Notes under the pieces: model-generated | Told to the model about the DNA's origin: nothing | Database searches by the model: none | Seen by the model: only the letters and a program-made list of their open reading frames with translations | From: Bacilli bacterium | Lineage (GTDB): Bacteria; Bacillota_I; Bacilli_A; RF39; UBA660 | Assembly (NCBI GenBank): GCA_016293205.1 | Contig: JAEDES010000003.1 | Location: forward strand, 1-64,000 | DNA: 64,000 nucleotides | Direction of reading: 5' to 3' | Position numbers and translations under genes: made by a program | Shown: positions 14,644-23,870 of the stretch, one piece after another | How the letters are laid out: each line of letters begins with the position of its first letter | Position numbering within the stretch: position 1 is the first letter of the stretch

Positions 14644-17600
14644 CTATTCATCTGATGCTAATTTAATTAATACTGCTTTTCCTTTTTTGATTACATAACC
14701 CATTGTCTCATCAATTTCTGCACGAAGTAATCTAGCATTTGTTGTAACTTTAAGAGTGAATTGGTTAGAAATGCCATTACCCATCCAAATACCTTCAGAT
14801 AATTGTGCAAGAGCTTTGAACCAACTTTCATAATTAAGACCTTTAATGGCATCAATTGAATCAACAACAACAATCTTAATTGTTCCTAATTTTGCTATTC
14901 CTTCTAGCATTTGAGTAAACTTAGTTTTTTGTTCTTCTTCTAATTTACCTAATAATCCAGATAAACCAGTTATTATAGCAAGAACAGGTTCTGTTGTATT
15001 ATTGGCAACTTTTGCATCATATATTTCTAGCAGTTTATTTACTGCATCATTACATTTATCTGAACCATATGTAATTGTTGGATGTGTTGGATATTCCTCA
15101 AATATTAATGCTGAGTCTAATATGAAACTTTTAGCATTAGGTATACGTAGGAAGTGCTTTGCTAATCCATGAATAAATTTTGGATTAGCTGTAATATCAT
15201 CCCCAGTAACAATGTACAATGGCGTTGGTGATAAGTCGATTGTAGAAATTGTAAGTGCTTCTTTTTCAACTCCAACAGGTATTGTTCTAATATTACCAAG
15301 TTTACTTTCAACGAATTCAGTTGTAACAACTTCTGGTAAAATTGGAATCTTTTTAGCTTTATTTGGGCAAATGGCTTGTAATTTCTTACATATAATTTTA
15401 ATATAATCACTTATTTTTTCTTCTTTGTATGAGTATGCAGTTTGGAATTCATATACTGCTTCTCTTTCAATTAATCCACGTCCATAAATCTTTGATGGCT
15501 CTATTTTTCTGGCACCAGGTAATATGTTGCTATAATCTCCTGGATCATTAAATTGTAAGCAGACATTTTGACTAAAGTTTTGTCTTGTTCTATATCTAAC
15601 TGTATTAGTTCCATTTGTTGTTAAAACAAATATTACTCCATATTTTAAACAATCTCTTGTCATTTGATTTATAGCATCTTCATAATCTGGATATGTTTCT
15701 AAGAATGTTTCAACATTGTTAATAACAACTATAATTTGAGGAATTTGTTTTCCACCATGTGAAATATAGAATTCATACGAACCATTATAATCTACAAAAA
15801 GATTTTTTCTTTCTTCAATTATTGCTAATAACATTTTAAATAAGTTTTCAATTTTATCTTTATCTGATGATAATAAAATATCTCCAACATGTGGTGCATT
15901 GTTAAATACTCTTAATGTTTCTGCACCAAAGTCTAATAGATAGAAGTTTACTTCATCAGATGTATGATTTGTAATTATTGAATAAATCATACTTGTAATA
16001 AGCATTTCCTTACCACTTCCACCTACTCCGTAAATAATTGTATTTCCGTCTTGAGATAGTGGTAAAGTAAATAGTCCTTGTTTTTGATTATTTGGATCAT
16101 CATATTCTCCAATAATTGGATTTAAAACATTTTTTTGAGATACATAATTGTATTTTTCTGCTAAAGCATCTGTATAGATTACATCTGGTATTTTTTCTAA
16201 CCATAATTGATCTATTACTATGTTGGATTGTTTAGCTTCATTTACAATGTATTGGATAATACTTGTAATTTCTTCACCTTTTGATTCTGCTGCAACAGTT
16301 TCATTATCAGTATCTAGTACTTTTAATACGTTACCAACATTATCAATCAGTGTTACTGATTGGTCTACTTTTTTCTTTCTTTTTTCTGTTGGATAGTATT
16401 GAGCTCCTCCCCAAGCAGCTTGTCCCATAGCGAACAATTCGTTATAACCTACTTGTAGGTAGAAACGTCCTGCTTGCTTGATTGATGCTGCATCTGGACA
16501 TTTAATCATATCCATACTATCTGATTTATCTTGTACTTTTAAACATACACGGAATTTTGAGTTTGACCAAATTTGATCATCAACAACTCCAGATGGTTTT
16601 TGTGTTGCAAGAATTAAGTGAACTCCTAAGGAACGTCCGATACGAGCAGTTGATATTAACTGTTCCATAAATTCTGGTCTTTGCGCCTTTAATTCGGCGA
16701 ACTCATCACTTATGATAAATAAGTGTGAAATAGGTTTTTTAACTTTTCCTTTTCTGAATAAACCTTGATATTTATAAATATCGATTGAACTTTCATTTAA
16801 AGCATCTCTAGCTTCATTAAACATTCTTTGACGTTTACGAAGTTCTGATTGAATAGATGCTAATGAACGGTTCATTTCATTTGTATCTAAGTTTGTTATT
16901 GTACCGGCTAAGTGGGGTAGTTTCATGCCTGTTTCTTTATTTTGGAATACTCCGGCTAAACCTCCTCCTTTGTAATCGATCAATACGAATGATACTTCGT
17001 AAGGATGATAGTTTATAGCCATTGAAGCGATATAAGTTACAATAAATTCTGATTTACCAGAACCTGTCATACCGGCTACAAGACCATGTGGTCCGTGGAA
17101 TTTTTCATGTAAATCAAGTTTAAATAATTCTCTAGATTTATCAAGTCCAACTGGTGCTTGTAATGTTTTAGTAGGATCATTATTTTTCCATCTACTTAAG
17201 ATGTTTAGTTGCTCTACCATACCAACATTGTACATTTCTAGGAATGTTACTGATTTTGGTAAACTTTGTTCTTGTTTTGCTATATCAATTGGAATGTTTG
17301 CTAATAATTTAGCACATTCATACATATTTAGTGTAGGATCATAGTCAGCAACGAATTCTTTTTGTTTATTTGAAACTAATTCATTTTCAAAAATACCTGA
17401 CTTTTTATCCCCTAAACTTATGAATGCTTTACATTCATTTGGAATGTTAATTAATCTTGGACTTATTACTATTAAACTAAATCCAATATTTAATTTAGAT
17501 TCTGCAATATCTTTTATCAATTCAATATCACGATATTCTTTATAATCATCTGTAATGATTACGTAGTATGGTTTTCTTTGTTTATAATCAATTGTACTTA

Positions 17601-19233
17601 GTTCTTTTTCACCATTGCTACTTTCTGTATATTTTCTTGCTTGTACTTCTTTTTCAAGTACTAGTGAAACTTCTTTTGCTTCATCTTTATTGCTTGCATA
17701 GAATCTAATCATATGGTCATTACTCCAACAGTGTGGAGCAATTTTTAAATATTCCCAGTTTGAAGAATTCTTTTCTGTTGTGAATACAACAATTTTTAAA
17801 TCTTCGTAACTATGATATGTTAGCATTTGTAATACTAAACCATCAATAAATTGTTGTTTTGTTGCTGTTGAGCCAATAATTGCAGAGATATTTTTTTCTG
17901 CAAATGATAATGAAACTGGAACATTTTCAAGAATTTTTGTATCATTTTTAATTTTATAAACTTCTTTTAATAATTCATCACAATCTAGTGAGAAACTTTC
18001 AGTTGGACAGTTAATTGTTCCTTTTAATTCTGTTGAACCAATACCTAGTCTTAAATCTAAGAAGTCTTCTTGATCAATTTCTCTTTCCCATAGATTTCTT
18101 TTCTTACTTGAAATAATTTCTCTAGTTGATGCGATTGGTAAATAGTTGTCTATTAATATTTGTGTTTGAATTTTCATTTCGGCAACTATTTTTTCATGTT
18201 TTTCTTTTATATATTTACGATATTTTTTGTTTCTTTCTTTATCTTCTCTTTTCGCTTTTCTCTTTTGGTAACGTTTATTTAATGTTGGCCAGATAAACAT
18301 TGTACTTAGCATTGCTCCTGCTGATATTACTTGTCCACTAACATCAGAAAAGTCTTGAGTACCATTAATAACATTCATTAAAGCAGTAAATCCTGCTGAC
18401 ATTGAAGAGAACCCCATTGTAATCATTGGCCCTAACGAGTAGATTGCAGGTGTTTCATCTTCTTTATATGCTGAACCTGGAGGCGGATCAATTGTTATAT
18501 TAACCGGTTCAATTCTTGTTTTAAATCTAGGTGCTCTAAAGAAATAATCTTCTTCTTTGTAGAATTCAATACCTTCTTCATCTGGATTATCAAATTCATG
18601 TTGAGTTTGAACAATTGGTCTTTCCATATCAAATTTTGTATTATCAAATCTTACAAAATTTCCAATATTATTAATTATTATAGATTGTTCCATAACAATT
18701 ATTTTTAATCCCATTATAAATACAATATCACCATATTCTAATGTAGTTTGCGATGTTATTGCTTTATTATTTACATAAGTCCCGTATTTACTATTTAAAT
18801 CTTGTACTGTCCAAGAACCACCATTATATATTAATCTTGCTTGTTCTTTAGACACTAAAGGATACTCATAGCAGATAGTTGCTTTTGAGTCATTACCTAT
18901 TAAAATTTCCCCTGGATTTTTCATACGTAATTTTACTGTACTTGGTTCCATTGTTGGAGAACAATATAAAATTACGTATTCATTGTCTGTATTTATTTTT
19001 AAGAAATATAAACTGTATTCACGAAGAATTGCAGATGATATTTCTTGATCACCGTTCATAATCTTTGTTTCAAAGTCACTCTTAATTTTCCATTGGCCAT
19101 TTTCTTCTTCAACGTTGATTAAGTTTCTTTCGTTACCTAAGTAATCGTTATCTTTGATCCAATAATTTCCAGCTATTTCTGTTGGTAATGTGAAATTATA
19201 AATTTTGCTTTTTTTAATTAATCTTACAATCAC
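14644..19233 (-). CDS. essC: EssC/YukBA-type FtsK-SpoIIIE ATPase, type VIIb secretion motor
   Basis: This 1529-residue ATPase is the motor of type VIIb protein secretion. Domains in order: an N-terminal FHA-like domain (1-95), a second FHA (about 105-190, with SKEQARLIYNG and NSKYGTYVNN), two hydrophobic segments (about 265-315), a long basic helix, and three tandem FtsK-like modules. The best Walker A is GMTGSGKSE near residue 718 with LFIISDEFAELK as Walker B. The next module has GVGGSGKEM near 1071, where the usual Thr/Ser is Glu. The last has no P-loop (GDDITANPK near 1340). Only one module therefore looks fully competent. EssA, EssB and EsaA genes are not in this window. Confidence 0.95.
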   Translation of the reverse strand: MIVRLIKKSKIYNFTLPTEIAGNYWIKDNDYLGNERNLINVEEENGQWKIKSDFETKIMNGDQEISSAILREYSLYFLKINTDNEYVILYCSPTMEPSTVKLRMKNPGEILIGNDSKATICYEYPLVSKEQARLIYNGGSWTVQDLNSKYGTYVNNKAITSQTTLEYGDIVFIMGLKIIVMEQSIIINNIGNFVRFDNTKFDMERPIVQTQHEFDNPDEEGIEFYKEEDYFFRAPRFKTRIEPVNITIDPPPGSAYKEDETPAIYSLGPMITMGFSSMSAGFTALMNVINGTQDFSDVSGQVISAGAMLSTMFIWPTLNKRYQKRKAKREDKERNKKYRKYIKEKHEKIVAEMKIQTQILIDNYLPIASTREIISSKKRNLWEREIDQEDFLDLRLGIGSTELKGTINCPTESFSLDCDELLKEVYKIKNDTKILENVPVSLSFAEKNISAIIGSTATKQQFIDGLVLQMLTYHSYEDLKIVVFTTEKNSSNWEYLKIAPHCWSNDHMIRFYASNKDEAKEVSLVLEKEVQARKYTESSNGEKELSTIDYKQRKPYYVIITDDYKEYRDIELIKDIAESKLNIGFSLIVISPRLINIPNECKAFISLGDKKSGIFENELVSNKQKEFVADYDPTLNMYECAKLLANIPIDIAKQEQSLPKSVTFLEMYNVGMVEQLNILSRWKNNDPTKTLQAPVGLDKSRELFKLDLHEKFHGPHGLVAGMTGSGKSEFIVTYIASMAINYHPYEVSFVLIDYKGGGLAGVFQNKETGMKLPHLAGTITNLDTNEMNRSLASIQSELRKRQRMFNEARDALNESSIDIYKYQGLFRKGKVKKPISHLFIISDEFAELKAQRPEFMEQLISTARIGRSLGVHLILATQKPSGVVDDQIWSNSKFRVCLKVQDKSDSMDMIKCPDAASIKQAGRFYLQVGYNELFAMGQAAWGGAQYYPTEKRKKKVDQSVTLIDNVGNVLKVLDTDNETVAAESKGEEITSIIQYIVNEAKQSNIVIDQLWLEKIPDVIYTDALAEKYNYVSQKNVLNPIIGEYDDPNNQKQGLFTLPLSQDGNTIIYGVGGSGKEMLITSMIYSIITNHTSDEVNFYLLDFGAETLRVFNNAPHVGDILLSSDKDKIENLFKMLLAIIEERKNLFVDYNGSYEFYISHGGKQIPQIIVVINNVETFLETYPDYEDAINQMTRDCLKYGVIFVLTTNGTNTVRYRTRQNFSQNVCLQFNDPGDYSNILPGARKIEPSKIYGRGLIEREAVYEFQTAYSYKEEKISDYIKIICKKLQAICPNKAKKIPILPEVVTTEFVESKLGNIRTIPVGVEKEALTISTIDLSPTPLYIVTGDDITANPKFIHGLAKHFLRIPNAKSFILDSALIFEEYPTHPTITYGSDKCNDAVNKLLEIYDAKVANNTTEPVLAIITGLSGLLGKLEEEQKTKFTQMLEGIAKLGTIKIVVVDSIDAIKGLNYESWFKALAQLSEGIWMGNGISNQFTLKVTTNARLLRAEIDETMGYVIKKGKAVLIKLASDE

Positions 19234-19373
19234 TAGAAATCACCCCAGATACTATTCCTATTCTATACTAAATTATATCTTTTTTTTTATGTTTTTACAA
19301 TAGTTATTTGCTTTTTACGTTAAGAATAAAATAACACATTTTTATTTTATACATATTGTATATTGGTGATTAT

Positions 19374-20159
19374 ATGTTTAATTATTTTTGTAGTTTATCC
19401 CCTATTGTTCAGGCCTTTTTGGGTGGGTGTTTTACTTGGTTTATTACTTCTTTAGGAGCAGGGATTGTTTTTTTCATTAGAAGAGAAAATAACAAGTTAA
19501 TGAAATGTCTTAGTGCCTTTGCAGGTGGAATTATGTTGGCGGCTGCTTTTTGGTCTTTATTAAATCCTGCTGTTGAAATTAGTGAAGAAGTTGGTCTTAA
19601 TAGTCCTTTAATATTATCTAGTGGATTTTTACTTGGTGTTTTATTATTAATTGGATTTGATTATTTTTGTAAAAAGATATATGAAAAGAAAGATAATAAT
19701 TATTATAAAAGAAGTTGGTTAGTTATTTTATCAATCACTATTCATAATATTCCTGAAGGTTTGATTGTAGGTGTTGCTTTTGGTTCTGTTGTTAATGGTA
19801 TCGGAAATTATGGAATCATTGAGGCTTTACTTTTAACTTTAAGTATTGCAATACAAAATTTTCCTGAGGGTTGTTCTATCAGTTTACCATTAAGAAGAGA
19901 TGGCTATTCAAATAAAAAATCTTTCTTAATTGGACAAGCTAGTGCATTAGTTGAACCTATTTCTGCTGTTTTAGGCGCATTACTTGTTATGAAAATACAA
20001 TTGATTTTACCATTCCTTTTAGCTTTTGCTGCTGGTGCAATGGTATTTGTTGTTGTAAGTGAACTTGTTCCTGATATGAATGATAAAGGTTATTTAACTA
20101 CATTTATATTTATAATAGGATTTATTTTGATGATGGTTTTAGATATTGGTATAAAATAA
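19374..20159 (+). CDS. ZIP-family metal transporter
   Basis: This 261-residue polytopic protein has about eight helices. Metal-binding motifs are HNIPEG in helix 4 (about residue 125) and QNFPEG in helix 5 (about 163), the two conserved ZIP sites. It probably imports zinc, iron or a related divalent ion, as GufA/ZupT-type proteins do. Start ATG 19374 follows GGTGAT by three bases; a TTG frame start at 19356 is discounted. It is transcribed divergently from essC across a 140-base AT-rich gap and ends at a strong terminator. No metal-dependent operator was recognised. Confidence 0.92.
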   Translation: MFNYFCSLSPIVQAFLGGCFTWFITSLGAGIVFFIRRENNKLMKCLSAFAGGIMLAAAFWSLLNPAVEISEEVGLNSPLILSSGFLLGVLLLIGFDYFCKKIYEKKDNNYYKRSWLVILSITIHNIPEGLIVGVAFGSVVNGIGNYGIIEALLLTLSIAIQNFPEGCSISLPLRRDGYSNKKSFLIGQASALVEPISAVLGALLVMKIQLILPFLLAFAAGAMVFVVVSELVPDMNDKGYLTTFIFIIGFILMMVLDIGIK

Positions 20160-20160
20160 A

Positions 20161-20180
20161 AAGTCCGAGTAATCGGACTT
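20161..20180. terminator. Bidirectional terminator
   Basis: AAGTCCGA-GTAA-TCGGACTT is a perfect 8-bp stem between the convergent ZIP and MBL genes. Confidence 0.85.
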
Positions 20181-20889
20181 AAATTATTATTTCTTGACCA
20201 TCTTCTGGTACAATTATGTTTTCAATTTTTAATTCAATTAATTTCTCTCTTGTTGGTATTTCCATATGGCTTACAACATATGTACATTGTGGATATTTTT
20301 CTGATAAGTATTTTAAATTATCTATTCCCATGTGTTTTGTAGTTCCTTCTGGAAACATGCAATCACAGAAAAGATAATCACATTTTGATGACATATATTC
20401 GACATTTTCACATAATGCTGTATCTCCTGTGAATCCAATATATTTATCATTATCCTTAAAAATGTATCCATACGACGGCATTCTACCATGTTCTACTTCT
20501 ACTCTTTCTACGGAGTATTTTTTTAATTCAAATATATTTTTATGTTCATATTTAAGATTTAATATTTTTAATATTTCTGCTGTTGAATTTGGAAAAGCTA
20601 GTTTTAATAGGTTTTTTATTTTTCTTTTTCCTTCTTTTCCACAATAGATGTTAATATCTAATAATTTGGATTTTGATTTTAATAAAAAATAGAATGGTAT
20701 ATCAAAATAATGATCTCCATGAAAATGTGTGATAACTATATCTTCTATAGAATTTGGATTTATATCAAATCTAAATAAATTTTTACATGTACCATTTGGA
20801 AAATCTACCATTGTTTTTTTATCTATTAAGTATGAAGCACTATTATATTTATTCCACATACTTCCACTACCAACTACTTTTACTTTCAT
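20179..20889 (-). CDS. MBL-fold hydrolase, RNase Z-like
   Basis: This 236-residue metallo-beta-lactamase-fold protein has the zinc signature HFHGDH (about residues 53-58), an upstream GSGSMW turn, a GFTGDTALC motif (third ligand Asp) and a C-terminal SHME His. The overall pattern is closest to the RNase Z/arylsulfatase branch, but the exosite arm of true tRNase Z is not obvious. It has no signal peptide. It lies nine bases downstream of the Nudix gene with its own AGAGGTGG ribosome site, so the two are co-transcribed. Substrate unknown; tRNA 3' processing is one possibility. Confidence 0.8.
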   Translation of the reverse strand: MKVKVVGSGSMWNKYNSASYLIDKKTMVDFPNGTCKNLFRFDINPNSIEDIVITHFHGDHYFDIPFYFLLKSKSKLLDINIYCGKEGKRKIKNLLKLAFPNSTAEILKILNLKYEHKNIFELKKYSVERVEVEHGRMPSYGYIFKDNDKYIGFTGDTALCENVEYMSSKCDYLFCDCMFPEGTTKHMGIDNLKYLSEKYPQCTYVVSHMEIPTREKLIELKIENIIVPEDGQEIII

Positions 20890-20898
20890 TTTCCACCT

Positions 20899-21303
20899 CT
20901 ATTTTATTAGTTTCTTTTGAAGGCAGTATGGTATTACTTCATTTTTTAATGTATTTGATAGCATTTCTGTACCAAGTGCTGAATCATACCATTCAAATTT
21001 TTCAATTTCTTCTGATGTTGTTAGCACTCCTTCTAATTCACCATCATATTTGAATACATAAAAATGAATTGGAGTTTTTCCATCACTTGTTGCGATTTCA
21101 TCAAATTCCATAACTAATTCGATTTTATTTTCATCAAATATGGCATCTTTTCCTAGTTCTTCATGGCATTCTCTTATTGCTGCTTCTTGAGGAGTTTCAC
21201 CTTCCTCTACTCTTCCACCTATCATTTGATATGTTGGCCTTTTTCGAGGTTTATCAATTAATAGTTTATTGTCTTTAAAAAACATTGTTCCTACTACTTT
21301 CAT
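20899..21303 (-). CDS. Nudix hydrolase
   Basis: This 134-residue protein contains the complete Nudix box GGRVEEGETPQEAAIRECHEELG (about residues 29-51 in two overlapping parts: GGRVEEGETP and REChEELG), which binds Mg2+ and cleaves nucleoside diphosphate-linked substrates. The N-terminus (MKVVGTMFFKDNKLLI) and the loop PRKRPTYQMIGG are typical of small MutT-like enzymes. It precedes the MBL gene by nine bases. Substrate cannot be told from sequence; house-cleaning of oxidised nucleotides is a family guess. Confidence 0.9.
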   Translation of the reverse strand: MKVVGTMFFKDNKLLIDKPRKRPTYQMIGGRVEEGETPQEAAIRECHEELGKDAIFDENKIELVMEFDEIATSDGKTPIHFYVFKYDGELEGVLTTSEEIEKFEWYDSALGTEMLSNTLKNEVIPYCLQKKLIK

Positions 21304-21344
21304 CTTATCACCTGAAATTATTATATCAAATATTTAGGCAGCAA

Positions 21345-21367
21345 AAAAGTCCACATAGTGGACTTTT
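21345..21367 (-). terminator. Terminator of the rplM-rpsI operon
   Basis: AAAAGTCCAC-ATA-GTGGACTTTT forms a 10-bp stem just after rpsI; T-rich on the minus strand. Confidence 0.85.
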
Positions 21368-21378
21368 GAAACTTTGTA

Positions 21379-21804
21379 TTAACGTTTTGAGAATTGTGGA
21401 GCACGACGTGCTTTCTTTAATCCTGGTTTCTTACGTTCTTTCTTACGAGAATCTCTAGTAATGAATCCTTCAGCTTTTAATGTTTTTCTGAAACTATTTT
21501 CTGAATCTGCAGGTGTAGTTTTGTCATAATCTAATAATGCTCTTGTAATACCTAAACGGATAGCTCCAGTTTGTCCTTGGAATCCTCCACCTTTAACTTT
21601 AGCATCTACATCGAACATTTCTCTTGTGTTAGTTACATCAAGAGGTTGACATAAATCCATAACTAATACTTCGAATGGTAAATAATCATGAACATCTTTT
21701 CCATTAACTGTAATTTTTCCAGTTCCTGGAGTTAAAGTAACACGAGCTACAGAAGTTTTTCTGTGTCCAGTTCCTGTATAAACGTTTTTCTTTTCTTTTG
21801 CCAT
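21379..21804 (-). CDS. rpsI: 30S ribosomal protein S9
   Basis: This 141-residue protein reaches the P-site tRNA with its basic C-terminal tail. The family pattern is clear: [33 protein letters not shown] and the conserved end RRAPQFSKR. It is slightly longer than the usual 130 residues because of a short N-terminal MAKEKKNVY extension. It follows rplM by 13 bases in the standard rplM-rpsI pair, so both are controlled by the leader upstream of rplM. Confidence 0.98.
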   Translation of the reverse strand: MAKEKKNVYTGTGHRKTSVARVTLTPGTGKITVNGKDVHDYLPFEVLVMDLCQPLDVTNTREMFDVDAKVKGGGFQGQTGAIRLGITRALLDYDKTTPADSENSFRKTLKAEGFITRDSRKKERKKPGLKKARRAPQFSKR

Positions 21805-21817
21805 AACTTATACCCTC

Positions 21818-22249
21818 CTACTTAACTTCAAGCACTTCTGGTTTTTGTGCTTGGTGTTTATGTTCGTTTCCTGCATAAACGAATAATTTCTTGTACATTT
21901 GTCTTCCAAGTCTATTATGTGGAAGCATTCCTTTGATTGCTCTTTCCATCATTTCAACTGGATATTCTTCTCTCATTACTTTTGCAGTTCTTTCTCTTAA
22001 ACCACCTTGATACATTGAGTGATCATAATACATTTTGTCTTCTAACTTATTACCAGTTAAAGTAACTTTTTGTGCATTGATGATTACAACGTTGTCTCCG
22101 CAATCAATATGTGGAGTATAAGTTGGTTTGTTTTTTCCACGTAAGTATACTGCTGCTAAAGAAGCAACTCTACCTAAAGATTTACCTTCAGCATCAATAA
22201 CATACCATTTACGTTCTACTGTTTCTTTTTTTTGCATATAACTTGTCAT
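21818..22249 (-). CDS. rplM: 50S ribosomal protein L13
   Basis: This 143-residue 23S rRNA-binding protein is of normal length. Family signatures seen: [42 protein letters not shown] and [16 protein letters not shown]. It is the first gene of the rplM-rpsI operon, with AAGGAGA seven bases before ATG. A promoter and a structured untranslated leader of the L13 type sit immediately upstream. In most Bacilli truA directly precedes rplM; here three unrecognised genes intervene. Confidence 0.98.
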   Translation of the reverse strand: MTSYMQKKETVERKWYVIDAEGKSLGRVASLAAVYLRGKNKPTYTPHIDCGDNVVIINAQKVTLTGNKLEDKMYYDHSMYQGGLRERTAKVMREEYPVEMMERAIKGMLPHNRLGRQMYKKLFVYAGNEHKHQAQKPEVLEVK

Positions 22250-22353
22250 AATTTTCTCCTTTTACTTAAATCAGACTTCCCACGGTCCAATTTATGTGGG
22301 GATATTTCGAATGTACCGATTATGATTATACTAAAAATTTCTTTAAAAATCAA
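22250..22353 (-). promoter_or_regulatory. Promoter and candidate L13 leader upstream of rplM
   Basis: On the minus strand TTGATT (22348-22353), a 17-base spacer and TATAAT (22325-22330) form a sigma-A promoter. The transcript then contains a CCCCAC...GTGGG stem shortly before the ribosome site, in a stretch clearly richer in G and C than its surroundings. Bacilli carry an autoregulatory L13 leader at this exact place, bound by L13 itself. Structure was paired by eye only. Confidence 0.55.
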
Positions 22354-22389
22354 TAGTTTTTTGTATTATTTCATAAGGTTTTCCCACAT

Positions 22390-22737
22390 TTAAATTGACT
22401 TTGTAGTTTGGTCTGCTAAATCCATTTCCCCTTCTAATTCACCGATGGCGATTAGTGCTTGTTCTAGTTGTTCATCTGACATAGATTCAACACATGCATA
22501 TGCATCTGAAAGTGTTGCTCCATAGGCAACTTGATCCCTAGCTATGATTGATCCTGTAGACATACTAGCAGTTAAACTTGCTATTATTGCTGTATTCTTT
22601 TTTGACTGAGCTAATGTTGATGATGCACCTCTTTTTTCATCAATTTTTTGGACTGTTGCAATAGATGAGTGTGCAGTTGGAACTGCTGTTGCTGTTCCTG
22701 TTCCTATAAACGCTGTTGCTGTTAATGATTCTAACAT
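22390..22737 (-). CDS. Unrecognised Ala/Ser/Thr-rich protein (115 aa)
   Basis: Residues 1-75 are rich in Ala, Ser and Thr with moderately hydrophobic stretches (ATAFIGTGTATAVPT, TAIIASLTASMSTGS). The end is a helix (YACVESMSDEQLEQALIAIGELEGEMD). No signal peptidase site is obvious. A strong GGGGAGG ribosome site supports translation. The layout repeats in the 96-residue protein at 23566-23856, which has YVNSMSVEQLVEFDQRLADKELD in the same place, so the two are likely distant paralogues. Its start lies one base from the stop of the 246-residue membrane protein. A role in protein secretion or the envelope is possible but unproven. Confidence 0.6.
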   Translation of the reverse strand: MLESLTATAFIGTGTATAVPTAHSSIATVQKIDEKRGASSTLAQSKKNTAIIASLTASMSTGSIIARDQVAYGATLSDAYACVESMSDEQLEQALIAIGELEGEMDLADQTTKSI

Positions 22738-22738
22738 A

Positions 22739-23479
22739 TTATTTTCCTCCCCTGTTTTTATTGGCTGCTTGATTTGCTGCTAATGTTGTTTGAACTAATG
22801 AACGTAATTGTTCTAGTTGTTCTTTTGTTTCTATTCCTTCAATAATTTGTTTCATTGTTGGAATATCCTCTGTTTTTTCCATGGCTTTACTAATTACCTT
22901 AGCTGCTTCTCCGTGTTTTTGCATGTTGTTTGCCATTCTTCTTGCTTCCATCTTTTTGAATGTATCTTCTCTTTCTTGGAAGCGATATATATTATAATTT
23001 TGAATATTTATACATTGAAAGTTTATAAAGGCACTTGCTAATTCTTCTATTAAAAATGGTATTGCAAATGGAATTCCTGCGATTGTTGCTGCTGTTAACA
23101 ATGGTATTGTTATTGCATTTATAATTATTCCTCTTTTATGAATATTTTTATTCCAATTTAAATAATAAATCATTTCTGTTGGTTTATTCATATCCATATG
23201 ATAGTTTCTATTTTGTTCTCGATGCCATTCTTTTCTCATTGCCATTTTTAATTTACGAGTTTCATCAATTATTCTTTTTTGGTCTTCTTCTGTTTTGGCT
23301 TTCTTTAATAATTTTCTTTTCTTTTTATCACATTGTTTGTCATAAAACACTAAAAAGTTTGGCCATAATTTTTTTAATACTTTAAACTTAATATCTTCTA
23401 CTTTAAAGACAACTTTTTGAAATTGCAATGCACCAAGTTTTTCGCATTGCTTTATCTTTTTTTGATAATCGCCCTTCAT
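22739..23479 (-). CDS. Unrecognised membrane protein (246 aa) between truA and rplM
   Basis: The first 100 residues are highly basic and helical (KKLLKKAKTEEDQKRII and similar). Two closely spaced hydrophobic helices follow (about 116-150: INAITIPLLTAATIAGIPFAIPFLIEEL), then a charged coiled coil to residue 210. A last helix reads IEGIETKEQLEQLRSLV and the tail is NKNRGGK. Both ends should be cytoplasmic, making this a hairpin membrane anchor. It has a strong GGGGG ribosome site. It shares a short EQLEQ helix with the next gene's C-terminus. I do not recognise the family. Confidence 0.65.
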   Translation of the reverse strand: MKGDYQKKIKQCEKLGALQFQKVVFKVEDIKFKVLKKLWPNFLVFYDKQCDKKKRKLLKKAKTEEDQKRIIDETRKLKMAMRKEWHREQNRNYHMDMNKPTEMIYYLNWNKNIHKRGIIINAITIPLLTAATIAGIPFAIPFLIEELASAFINFQCINIQNYNIYRFQEREDTFKKMEARRMANNMQKHGEAAKVISKAMEKTEDIPTMKQIIEGIETKEQLEQLRSLVQTTLAANQAANKNRGGK

Positions 23480-23534
23480 AAATTTTTCCCCCTATTACTC
23501 TCCATTGAGTGTCACTTATTATACCATAAAAGGG

Positions 23535-23566
23535 CAAAAAAATCAATAGAAGGTCTTTCTACTGAT
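23535..23566 (-). terminator. Terminator after the 96-residue gene
   Basis: ATCAATAGAA (23542-23551) pairs with TTCTACTGAT (23557-23566) with one mismatch; a run of seven T follows on the minus strand. It overlaps the stop codon of the 96-residue gene and separates it from the 246-residue gene. Confidence 0.75.
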
Positions 23567-23856
23567 TATATTGTCTTTGTATATACTTTTGCATCTTCTG
23601 ATTTTTCTTCAGATATTTCTATAAAATCTAATTCTTTATCGGCTAACCTTTGATCAAATTCTACTAGTTGTTCTACACTCATTGAATTAACATAATCTTG
23701 TGCTTGAATAACTAAAACATGATTTGAATTTGCAGATAAATATGTTGCTGTTGATGTTGCCATTGATGATAATGTATCATTATCAATATATGATCCATCT
23801 CCTGATAATGTACTAGTTGATATAGCACATGAAGTTGTTGATAATAAGTCTCTCAT
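23566..23856 (-). CDS. Unrecognised Ser/Thr-rich protein (96 aa)
   Basis: The protein is Ser/Thr/Ala-rich up to about residue 50 (TSCAISTSTLSGDG, LSSMATSTATYLSANSN). It then has YVNSMSVEQLVEFDQRLADKELDF and an acidic tail ending KVYTKTI. The C-terminal pattern and overall plan resemble the 115-residue protein at 22390-22737. It starts 14 bases downstream of truA behind GGGGGA and is probably read from the truA transcript. No known domain is visible. Two such paralogues around a membrane hairpin protein suggest a small functional module. Confidence 0.6.
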   Translation of the reverse strand: MRDLLSTTSCAISTSTLSGDGSYIDNDTLSSMATSTATYLSANSNHVLVIQAQDYVNSMSVEQLVEFDQRLADKELDFIEISEEKSEDAKVYTKTI

Positions 23857-23870
23857 ATTGTTCCCCCTAA

